NCBI GenBank assembly: GCA_964563105.1 | Contig: CAZLXM010000072.1 | Location: forward strand, 1-20,790 | Reading direction: 5' to 3' | DNA length: 20,790 nt | DNA from: CAYVTV01 sp964563105 | GTDB taxonomy: Bacteria; Bacteroidota; Bacteroidia; Bacteroidales; GCA-2748055 | Shown: piece by piece, positions 1-6,214 of the stretch | Layout: each line of letters starts with the position of its first letter | How positions within the stretch are numbered: position 1 is the first letter of the stretch | Notes under the pieces: generated by a model | The model's input: the letters and a program-made list of their open reading frames with translations, nothing else | Told to the model about the DNA's origin: nothing | Database searches by the model: none | Program-made: the position numbers and the translations under genes

Positions 1-180
1 AAAGTAAAAAAGTAATATGTCAAATGGTCTTCTAATAGACTTTCAGGCAAGAAGAATGATCCAAGATTCATAAACATATTTTGCTTAGCATTGAAAAAAA
101 TTAAAATTCACAATATGTTGATTAATAAAATATTAAAATATCCTTGTCAGAATATGGCAAATATTTTAAAATAGAAAGTT
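1..180. other. AT-rich left-edge spacer, no gene
   Basis: All forward frames are closed by early stops, and I see no recognisable gene end, RNA or repeat here. The only functional signal I can propose is the candidate promoter just before the first gene, listed separately. Confidence 0.5.
118..146 (+). promoter_or_regulatory. Possible Bacteroidota-type promoter for the glycosyltransferase at 181
   Basis: TTG at 118-120 is followed after 18 bases by TATCCTTG at 139-146. This is one mismatch from the Bacteroidetes -7 consensus TAnnTTTG, with the -33 TTG at a plausible distance. The box ends 34 bases before the ATG. Such short boxes arise easily by chance in AT-rich DNA, so this is a weak call. 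Confidence 0.3.
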
Positions 181-1347
181 ATGGAACAAAAATTGAGAAT
201 AGGCATGATTACTGTTGGAAACCCTTATGATAAACGTAGTTTTTCCGGGGTTCACTTCCGAATGTTAAAATCACTAAAGGAACAAGGATTTATAGTAATA
301 ACTTTAGGACCTGTGAGATTAAATAAATTCTCAAATTGGTTAATGCATTTTATTTTATTATTATTTGAAAAAGCTACTCGAATTATAACTAAGAAAAAAT
401 ACAATAAAATACATAGTCATACATTAAGTATTTTCCATGGCAGATTTTTTAAAAAAAAGATCAATGAAAATAGAATTGACATACTTTTTGCTCCAGCTGC
501 TTCGACTCAAATAGCACATTTAAAGACAAATAAACCCATTTGTTATTATTCAGATGCAACAGTATCAATCATGTTAGATTATTACAATTATTTTTCTGGA
601 TTTTCATCCTTTTCAAAGAATGAATCTAATCAAATTGAACAAAGAGCCATTAATAGATCAAAAACACAAGTTTTCTCATCAAAATGGGCTTTTGATTCTG
701 CAAAACGTGATTATAATGCAAAAAATCCTTTTTTAGTAAAAATGGGTGCAAATATAGATGTTTATCCGACAGAAGACAGTACAATGAAAAAATATGATAC
801 AGTTATAAATATTCTATTTATCGGAGTTGATTGGGAACGGAAAGGAGGTCCATTAATTTTAGAAACCATTAAAAAATTGGATCTTAAAGGATATGACATT
901 CAATTAACTGTCGTTGGCTGTAATCCACCACACAATCATCCAAAAATGACTATAATACCATTTTTAGATAAAAATAAAGAACATGATTTATTAATTTACA
1001 CAGAATTGTTTAGTAAATCTCACTTGTTTTTTTCACCAACCAGAGCAGATTGTACTCCTATGGTTTTTTGTGAAGCGAATGCTTTTGGGATACCCGTAAT
1101 ATCGACAGATACAGGAGGAGTTTCATCGGTAATTGAAAATGAAGTAAATGGATTTTTGCTTCCAATTTCCGCGACAAGTGATGATTATTTTAAAATAATT
1201 GAAAATTTAATTAATGATAAAAAGAAGTTTGAGAGATTAGCTAAAACTTCAAGGAAAAAATTCCTGACCGAATTAAATTGGAACCAATGGGGTAAAGAAA
1301 TGAAACAAATACTTATGTTAACACACGCTTGTCGAAATGGGGGTTAA
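181..1347 (+). CDS. Glycosyltransferase family 4 (GT-B fold)
   Basis: Cytoplasmic or membrane-associated glycosyltransferase that would move a sugar from a nucleotide-sugar donor to a lipid- or glycan-linked acceptor. Its 388 residues fit the GT4 length. The N-terminal half is poorly conserved. The C-terminal donor-binding domain is clear: a strand with FIGVDWERKGG at about 213-223, then a donor/phosphate motif at about 285-313 containing PTRAD, FCEANAFGIPVIS and DTGG. The usual E-x7-E motif reads D290-x7-E298, so the first acidic residue is Asp. The start is the first ATG of the open frame. The gene stands alone on the plus strand and converges on the exosortase gene across a 113-base spacer. 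It is separate from the large glycan operon and may act in the exosortase cassette's pathway, but no acceptor or donor can be named. Confidence 0.85.
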   Translation: MEQKLRIGMITVGNPYDKRSFSGVHFRMLKSLKEQGFIVITLGPVRLNKFSNWLMHFILLLFEKATRIITKKKYNKIHSHTLSIFHGRFFKKKINENRIDILFAPAASTQIAHLKTNKPICYYSDATVSIMLDYYNYFSGFSSFSKNESNQIEQRAINRSKTQVFSSKWAFDSAKRDYNAKNPFLVKMGANIDVYPTEDSTMKKYDTVINILFIGVDWERKGGPLILETIKKLDLKGYDIQLTVVGCNPPHNHPKMTIIPFLDKNKEHDLLIYTELFSKSHLFFSPTRADCTPMVFCEANAFGIPVISTDTGGVSSVIENEVNGFLLPISATSDDYFKIIENLINDKKKFERLAKTSRKKFLTELNWNQWGKEMKQILMLTHACRNGG

Positions 1348-1460
1348 AGTTGTTAATTGAAGTTTTTGTGCTATTTGATCCTGCAATAAAAAACCGGACA
1401 ATTTATTAAGCCACTAATTGATTTAATATTATTTTAGTCGGATCACCTATATATTTTTGG

Positions 1461-2510
1461 TTAATTCAGTATAACATCAGAATATTTCTCATACCATATC
1501 ACCCATAAAACAAAAACAAAAAAATAAATAATTGAAGTATAAAGAGTATGTAGATCCATAGCTAATGCATAACCTCCATGTTTCTGAATATGAATAAATA
1601 ATAATACAAACCTTAAAACATTTACCAGGTTCAGAAATAACAATCCCGAAATAATAAAAAGAAATTGAGTCCGGCGATTATTCCCTGTTAAATATACAAT
1701 TGCAGCAAACAGGAACATCGTTTTGAATCCTAAACAAGATTTTGTCATGAAGATGGAGCCATTAGTTCCAATCAGATAAAAGGATTCTACTTTAGCCTCA
1801 AAACCTAATAGTAAAAGAATACTTTGAGACGATTTAAATAAAAAATTAATCCAATACGTGAAATTTAAATATAATAATGACGGCCGAATAACAATTAAAT
1901 AGATGCAGATTAAAATGAGGATTTTATAAAGTGTTTTTTCAAATAATAAAATGTTAATTTTATAAATAGTAAGGCTATTTAATAATGATTCCTTATTATA
2001 TCTAAACCAAAAGAAAAACATCATAATTATACACAGATATCCAATTGTATGAGGTATAAATGTGAAATAAGCTCTATACTGATCATCATAGGCAGCAAAA
2101 TGAGCTCCAATCGTATTATAAATCGCAACAAAAAGAAAATGTAATATTATTAAAACCAGACTAAACCAAAGTTTTCTGGCAATAGTTGTATTTGTGAACC
2201 AAAATATTAATAACAAAAGAATCATAATCTTTTTATACATAACCTCTGTCATGAAATCATTCAGTTGCATTCCATTTTGTAAAATAATATGGTTTTTAAT
2301 ATGCACAGGAGATCCGGAAAATTGTAGAATTAAATTAGCAAATCTCTCTATCAGTAATAAGTAAGGATTGAATATGAAAAATAATAATGGTTTAAGAGGA
2401 TCGTATTGGAGTATAAGGAATCGTAGAGCAAGATAAATAATAATTAAAGCAATAATTATTACAACAAGCATTCTTTGCTTCCTATCTGAAAAAATATCCC
2501 ACAATTGCAT
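1461..2510 (-). CDS. Exosortase/archaeosortase family membrane transpeptidase
   Basis: Polytopic inner-membrane cysteine protease/transpeptidase that recognises short C-terminal sorting signals on secreted proteins and cleaves or transfers them. The protein has 349 residues with roughly eight hydrophobic segments. The family's three key residues are visible late in the chain: Cys259 in SCLG, Arg300 in NVLRF and His321 in DLHT, in the usual order and spacing. The start is the first ATG, with a hydrophobic segment beginning at about residue 14. Two miniature proteins with sorting-signal-like C-termini are encoded just upstream on the same strand, ending at 2594 and 4674, and are the obvious substrates. 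Their motif (PLDGG rather than PEP) suggests the Bacteroidota exosortase type that I recall as XrtY with PID-CTERM targets. That subtype name is from memory. A hairpin terminator lies between this gene and its nearest substrate gene. Confidence 0.88.
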   Translation of the reverse strand: MQLWDIFSDRKQRMLVVIIIALIIIYLALRFLILQYDPLKPLLFFIFNPYLLLIERFANLILQFSGSPVHIKNHIILQNGMQLNDFMTEVMYKKIMILLLLIFWFTNTTIARKLWFSLVLIILHFLFVAIYNTIGAHFAAYDDQYRAYFTFIPHTIGYLCIIMMFFFWFRYNKESLLNSLTIYKINILLFEKTLYKILILICIYLIVIRPSLLYLNFTYWINFLFKSSQSILLLLGFEAKVESFYLIGTNGSIFMTKSCLGFKTMFLFAAIVYLTGNNRRTQFLFIISGLLFLNLVNVLRFVLLFIHIQKHGGYALAMDLHTLYTSIIYFFVFVLWVIWYEKYSDVILN

Positions 2511-2546
2511 AGATTAAAAATAATTTTGTTATTTTCAAATTTAATA

Positions 2547-2575
2547 AAAAAACCTCCTTTATCGGGAGGTTTTTT
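2547..2575 (-). terminator. Intrinsic terminator after the 64-aa substrate gene
   Basis: AAAAAACCTCC (2547-2557) and GGAGGTTTTTT (2565-2575) form a perfect 11-bp stem around a 7-base loop, and a U-run follows when read on the minus strand. It lies 19 bases past the stop codon of the small gene and before the exosortase start. A-rich and T-rich flanks on both sides mean it could also act in the other direction, but no plus-strand gene ends here. Confidence 0.8.
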
Positions 2576-2880
2576 ATAAGAAACAAATTCTTTTTACTCT
2601 TTTTTCTTTTTTCGGGCAGCAAAATAGGCCACTCCGGCAGCACCAAGAATTGCCAGCAAGCCACCGTCCAGTGGAACGCCTACACTTCCACCACCATCAC
2701 ATGGTGGTGGTCCCATACTGAATACACTATCCAGAGAGAAGACAGCTAACACGAAAATAAGAATTGCGAAAATTAAAAACTTTTTCATAATACATGTATT
2801 TAATCAGATAATCAAAAATAAGATATTCAAACAGAGTGCGCAAATTCTTTATCAATGAAATTAATAGCTTCGTCAAATAA
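2551..2880 (-). repeat. Diverged duplicated transcription unit, copy A
   Basis: This stretch (3' hairpin, small gene, about 90 bases of upstream leader) aligns by eye with about 4635-4981. Matches cover the hairpin and the bases up to the stop codon, the 3' coding part, and the leader just before the start codon. The middle of the coding region (mature linker) does not align. The ATP-grasp gene sits between the two copies. Confidence 0.6.
2594..2788 (-). CDS. Miniature exosortase substrate with PLDGG C-terminal sorting signal (copy A)
   Basis: Secreted 64-residue protein. Residues 1 to about 24 are a signal peptide (MKK, then a hydrophobic core). A mature linker of about 14 residues follows, rich in Pro and Gly with one Cys (C30). 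The sorting region comes next: PLDGG at 39-43, a hydrophobic segment at about 44-57, and a basic tail ARKKKKE. The tripartite layout (short motif, membrane helix, positive tail) is that of exosortase targets, and the exosortase gene lies immediately downstream. The last 29 residues differ from the paralogue at 4674-4889 at only two positions. After removal of the signal peptide and sorting tail almost nothing is left, so the product may be a peptide or an anchor rather than a folded protein. The role is inferred from layout and context. Confidence 0.8.
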   Translation of the reverse strand: MKKFLIFAILIFVLAVFSLDSVFSMGPPPCDGGGSVGVPLDGGLLAILGAAGVAYFAARKKKKE

Positions 2881-3148
2881 AGACACCATAATACCTGACT
2901 TTATGATGCATGATGATATAAATCAGCTGAAATTCTTAAGACAAATTCTTATTGGTGCGATAAATAATTAAACCTTTTAACGGATAAAGAAAAATAATAT
3001 ATACTTGTTTGATCCAATTTTATTAGATTTTTCTTTAAATAAACAGCCATCAATTAACATAATCATTTTTCTCTCTCTTTTAGAATTTATCATAAAATAC
3101 AAAGTAATTAAAAAATTAATTACTTAATTATAAACTCAAAGATCACAA
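2789..3148. promoter_or_regulatory. Leader/promoter region of small substrate gene A
   Basis: No gene is visible in this 360-base spacer. Its first 90 bases resemble the region upstream of the paralogous gene at 4889. A 21-base block at 2840-2860 (core TTATCAATGA on the plus strand) matches the block at 4941-4961 with one mismatch, and both lie 52-72 bases before their start codons. CAAA at 2874-2877 is also at the same offset in both copies (TTTG on the coding strand). This probably holds the promoter or a 5' UTR element. The rest is plain AT-rich sequence. Confidence 0.5.
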
Positions 3149-4174
3149 CTATTTCAAATTTAATGAACCAATAAAATCTTCTATTATAAATTTTTCCGGG
3201 ATGAAATTTCCTTCATGAAATTTTAAATTTTTATCCCAATAACCCCCACATGGATTATATTCATTTGATATAAATGCATAACTCATTTCTAATAATAAAT
3301 AAGATCCGTTAGATAAAATAAAATCAAAACCTACTGATTGCATTTTTAATTTTTCATTACATTCAAAAGCAATTTTAATACATTCAACAGACATTTCTTT
3401 TTGATTATAATCAAAAACACCACTACCAGAGGCCCTGAAATCATTTTTCCGTGCTATTCGCTTCTTGGCAAAAGCTTTATCTCCAATTACAAGAACTCTT
3501 ATGTCATATTTATTATTTGGAATAAAATCCTGAAAATAAATATAACCTTTTTGTGGAACTAACATTCTGTCATCATAGCTGGGAAATAAAAGGCGTACAT
3601 ATCCCTTGAGAACCAACAAAAAATTAATAAAATTTCTATTTTGTCTAAATCGCATTCTTTTATCCTTGAGTCTGCTAATTTTATCAATTGATGGAAAACC
3701 TTTTCCGAAAGCCAGTTTAATATATTTTATTGCCTGATTTTTATTCTTATTTAATTTAACATTAACTCCACTAGCTCCACAACGGAGTTTGAAAACTTTT
3801 GGGTAGTTGGTATTATTAGCCCATTCAACAGCTTTTCTTTTATCATAAAAAACAAAAGAAGGAACAAGAGGAGCATCAATACAATCAAATAAATATTTTT
3901 CTCCTACCTTATCATCAAAATGCCAGCAAGTCCGACTATTAGGATATACTTTTATTCCCCTATGCTCCAGGGAATAAATCAATTGCCTGGCAAATAGTAT
4001 TGCCCTGCAATTTACCTGAGACCAATGCCACATCAAGCCATCACAGTCTTCTAATTGCTTAATAATATCAAAATCATAACAATTAACTAATTTATAATCA
4101 ATATTGTGCTCCTGACAATATTTGATCCATTCATTTGAAAAACTATTATTTTCATGTTGTATTGCAAGTCTCAT
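3149..4174 (-). CDS. ATP-grasp domain carboxylate-amine ligase-like protein
   Basis: ATP-grasp enzymes couple ATP hydrolysis to acyl-phosphate formation on a carboxylate and attack by an amine or thiol. This 341-residue protein shows a pre-ATP-grasp domain at 1 to about 85, a DDK motif at 87-89, a glycine-containing nucleotide loop at about 127-139 (FKLRCGASGVNV), a YFQDFIP segment at about 213-219, basic residues at about 226-247 and a metal-binding region with GFDF near 282-285 and LLLEM near 293-297. A basic and hydrophobic insert lies at about 157-210. Similar ATP-grasp proteins are known from Bacteroidota polysaccharide loci. The substrate is unknown: amino-acid decoration of a glycan, or ligation onto a peptide, are the reasonable options. 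It lies between the two miniature exosortase substrate genes in the same orientation. Confidence 0.8.
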   Translation of the reverse strand: MRLAIQHENNSFSNEWIKYCQEHNIDYKLVNCYDFDIIKQLEDCDGLMWHWSQVNCRAILFARQLIYSLEHRGIKVYPNSRTCWHFDDKVGEKYLFDCIDAPLVPSFVFYDKRKAVEWANNTNYPKVFKLRCGASGVNVKLNKNKNQAIKYIKLAFGKGFPSIDKISRLKDKRMRFRQNRNFINFLLVLKGYVRLLFPSYDDRMLVPQKGYIYFQDFIPNNKYDIRVLVIGDKAFAKKRIARKNDFRASGSGVFDYNQKEMSVECIKIAFECNEKLKMQSVGFDFILSNGSYLLLEMSYAFISNEYNPCGGYWDKNLKFHEGNFIPEKFIIEDFIGSLNLK

Positions 4175-4356
4175 TTGTATAATAATTAAAAATTGATTTA
4201 CTCATTTGTAAATACCAGCCATTTTTAAGGCATATATTCATATTTTATAATTTCCAATGGTATCAAATTTTAAAAAAAGTCATTTAACACTAGTCAGATA
4301 TTAGAAAATTACTTAATGGATCAGGTATTAAGAAATAAACCTGAAAACATTAATAA

Positions 4357-4611
4357 CTATTTAATATATAGATATATATAAAAATTAACGAACTTGATAT
4401 TTCGCTTTAGACCTAACAAGCCTTTAAGAACCTTTCCAGATATAAACTGAAAAATTTGCCGCGCTTTGGAATTAAGAAAATATGTCCGACAGGAGGGAAG
4501 ATTATTTTGTCGAGAAAGTAATAAAAATTCTAATCGATTTTCAAAAATTTTTAGTAACCTTATTAAGGTATTTGTATAATTATCTGGATCATTATCTTTT
4601 ACAATAAACAT
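4357..4611 (-). CDS. Unrecognised 84-aa ORF
   Basis: I do not recognise this sequence. It encodes 84 residues with no signal peptide, a Leu-rich middle, a basic region at about 46-71 and an AT-driven tail rich in Tyr and Phe. It lies between small substrate gene B (62 bases upstream) and the ATP-grasp gene, in the same orientation. The tail codons look like spacer translated by chance, so it may be a degraded remnant of a longer gene, a real small partner of the cassette, or spurious. It is listed because its position inside the cassette makes it worth testing. Confidence 0.3.
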   Translation of the reverse strand: MFIVKDNDPDNYTNTLIRLLKIFENRLEFLLLSRQNNLPSCRTYFLNSKARQIFQFISGKVLKGLLGLKRNIKFVNFYIYLYIK

Positions 4612-4634
4612 TAATTATAATTTAATAAAAATTA

Positions 4635-4651
4635 CTCCTTATGGAAAGGAG
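4635..4651 (-). terminator. Weak hairpin terminator after small substrate gene B
   Basis: CTCCTT (4635-4640) pairs with AAGGAG (4646-4651) around a 5-base loop. On the minus strand it is followed by AATTTTTATT. It lies 22 bases past the stop codon. It resembles the stronger hairpin at 2547-2575 in sequence and position and looks like a decayed version of it. Confidence 0.5.
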
Positions 4652-4673
4652 GTTTAAAGAAAAGACAAATTTT

Positions 4674-4889
4674 TTATTCTTTTTTCTTCTTTCTGGCTAC
4701 AAAATATGCTACTCCTGCTGCACCAAGCACAGCCAACAGGCCTCCATCCAGAGGAACTCCTACATCTCTTCCATGCTGATGACCACCACCGTCACGGTCA
4801 CGAGATTGAAAATGACGCTGACTAAATAAATTTAGTGAGAAAATAGTTGTCAGTGAAAGAAGAATCATTAAGGCTTTTAACTTTTTCAT
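4674..4889 (-). CDS. Miniature exosortase substrate with PLDGG C-terminal sorting signal (copy B)
   Basis: Secreted 71-residue protein and paralogue of the 64-aa protein at 2594-2788. Residues 1 to about 23 are a signal peptide (MKKLKALMILL, hydrophobic core). The mature segment (about 24-42) is hydrophilic and charged, with Arg, Asp, His and three Gly (RDRDGGGHQHGRD). The sorting region follows: PLDGG at 46-50, a hydrophobic stretch at about 51-64, and tail ARKKKKE. Over the last 29 codons plus stop I count about 18 nucleotide differences from copy A but only two amino-acid changes (Ile/Val, Ala/Val), so the sorting signal is under purifying selection while the mature segment has diverged completely. 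It is the first gene of the minus-strand cassette ending with the exosortase, and presumably that enzyme's substrate. Confidence 0.8.
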   Translation of the reverse strand: MKKLKALMILLSLTTIFSLNLFSQRHFQSRDRDGGGHQHGRDVGVPLDGGLLAVLGAAGVAYFVARKKKKE

Positions 4890-4983
4890 GATTCATATAT
4901 TTAATGAGTTATTCAAAAATATGAATTTCAACTACCTTAAGCAAATTATTTATCAATGAAAACAGTAAACTAATCAAATAAAT

Positions 4984-5044
4984 GTAACCGGAAAACAAAT
5001 ATGCATCATTTTCTGAAAATAAGAATGTATTGTTTTCCGGTAAC
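4984..5044. promoter_or_regulatory. Long inverted repeat upstream of small gene B
   Basis: Arm 1 at 4984-4998 (GTAACCGGAAAACAA) and arm 2 at 5030-5044 (TTGTTTTCCGGTAAC) are reverse complements with one mismatch in 15. A 31-base spacer separates them, and partial pairing extends inward. It lies 95-155 bases upstream of the small gene's start and has no counterpart upstream of copy A. It could be a two-site operator, an RNA hairpin in a long leader, or a remnant of a small mobile element. Confidence 0.55.
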
Positions 5045-5260
5045 AAATAAATAGTCATTATAAAAATCTTCTCGCAGATATACACAAGTGAATAAGACTA
5101 AGAAAATTAAAAATATCAAATTATGAATTTAAACATCACAATGTAGAATTTAGGTGCGACAGAAAATTTTAATATGAATTCAATTATAACAATTATAGAA
5201 ACATATTGGAAATCAAACTTTAAAACATTAGCTTTAGAATTTAGAATATAAACAATTCAA

Positions 5261-5274
5261 GTCTTTAAAAAGAC
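5261..5274 (-). terminator. Possible weak terminator after the polysaccharide operon
   Basis: GTCTT (5261-5265) and AAGAC (5270-5274) can pair around a 4-base loop, 26 bases past the stop codon of the last operon gene. On the minus strand the sequence beyond is T-rich but not a clean U-run. The stem is short. Confidence 0.25.
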
Positions 5275-5299
5275 CATTAAATAAAATTAATATTTATTA

Positions 5300-6214
5300 T
5301 TATGTGTTTTCTATCCATTTCCATGTTTGTTCAATACCTTCCTCTATCGAAATAACCGGTGTCCAATTACATTCATTTTTTGATTTTGTAATATCCAAAA
5401 CAAAATTGCTAACATCATATACCTTATTATCAATGTACTCAACAATTGGATTTTTATTAGTTATATTTTTAATGATATCAATAATTTTATTCAGTGATGT
5501 TCCAATTCCACTACCAACATTAAAAATTCCTGTCAAGTTTTTCATACTTAACTGATAACTGATATCTACTAGCTCAGTAATATAAATATAATCTTTAATG
5601 TTTAAGCCATCTCCAAATACAGTTAATTTTTCATCCCTTTTTATTTTTTGTAAGAAGGTTGAAATAACTCCCTGAGCCATATAATGACCCTGACGGGGAC
5701 CATAAGCATTTGAAGGCCTTATTATCAACGGATTTAATCCATGCAGTTTCTGATAAAGAAATAAATAATTCTCTATAGTAGCTTTAACAATACCATAAGA
5801 GGAAACTGGTTTTATATTGAATTCCTCATGAATTGCTGTATAAGATCCGACATTACCATAAACAGCTCCACCAGAAGAAAAGAAAACAATTCTTTTGATA
5901 TTCAGTTTTACCAATAGATTTAATATCTGAATAGTAGAAATCAAATTTGAATTTAAATCTGAAATTATATCAATATTAGAAGAACCTGGAACAGAAGTAC
6001 TTGCCAAATGATAAACTATATCAATATTTAGCAAAGATTCATAAAGATCAGCTATACTTTCAACAGACGCTATTCTATAATCAACATTAATTAAGGGCTC
6101 CCTGAATTTTTCTTTATTTACATCAAAAATTCTAACGGAATGGCCATTTTTTATTAGACAATCAGCAAGATGCGACCCGATAAATCCATTACCTCCTATT
6201 ATTAGAGCATTCAT
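5300..6214 (-). CDS. NAD-dependent sugar epimerase/dehydratase (extended SDR)
   Basis: Cytoplasmic enzyme that would oxidise and then epimerise or dehydrate a nucleotide sugar, supplying a precursor for the polysaccharide. Its 304 residues fit the extended SDR family. Visible parts are the Rossmann NAD-binding motif GGNGFIG at 7-13, a SSGGAVYG segment at 113-120 carrying the catalytic Ser, the active-site Tyr140-x3-Lys144 in SYGIVK, RPSNAYGPRQ at 166-175 and DYIYI at 208-212. It is the last gene of the operon. Its ATG overlaps the stop codon of the preceding glycosyltransferase (ATGA), a sign of translational coupling. It resembles UDP-glucose 4-epimerase-like proteins, but the substrate cannot be fixed from the sequence. 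Confidence 0.87.
   Translation of the reverse strand: MNALIIGGNGFIGSHLADCLIKNGHSVRIFDVNKEKFREPLINVDYRIASVESIADLYESLLNIDIVYHLASTSVPGSSNIDIISDLNSNLISTIQILNLLVKLNIKRIVFFSSGGAVYGNVGSYTAIHEEFNIKPVSSYGIVKATIENYLFLYQKLHGLNPLIIRPSNAYGPRQGHYMAQGVISTFLQKIKRDEKLTVFGDGLNIKDYIYITELVDISYQLSMKNLTGIFNVGSGIGTSLNKIIDIIKNITNKNPIVEYIDNKVYDVSNFVLDITKSKNECNWTPVISIEEGIEQTWKWIENT

Larger units (their letters stand above)
4635..4981 (-). repeat. Diverged duplicated transcription unit, copy B
   Basis: Partner of the unit at about 2551-2880. It contains the 3' hairpin, the small substrate gene and a leader with the conserved 21-base block at 4941-4961. Outside the middle of the coding region the two copies align without large gaps by eye. 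Confidence 0.6.
4890..5299. promoter_or_regulatory. Spacer with leader of small gene B and an inverted repeat
   Basis: This 410-base spacer separates the end of the polysaccharide operon (5300) from small substrate gene B. The proximal 90 bases form the leader shared with copy A. Beyond it is the long inverted repeat at 4984-5044. A small hairpin at 5261-5274 is close to the operon end. No coding sequence is evident. Confidence 0.5.

Noticed and set aside
1348..1460. Terminator between the convergent glycosyltransferase and exosortase genes
   Set aside because: No convincing stem with a U-run was found in the 113-base spacer.
2482..2664. 60-aa minus-strand ORF overlapping the small substrate gene and the exosortase start
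   Set aside because: It overlaps the convincing small gene in another frame and runs across the terminator hairpin. Shadow frame.
4641..4829. 62-aa plus-strand ORF opposite small substrate gene B
   Set aside because: It is antisense to the conserved sorting-signal codons, where differences from copy A are mostly synonymous in the minus-strand frame. It starts in the terminator.
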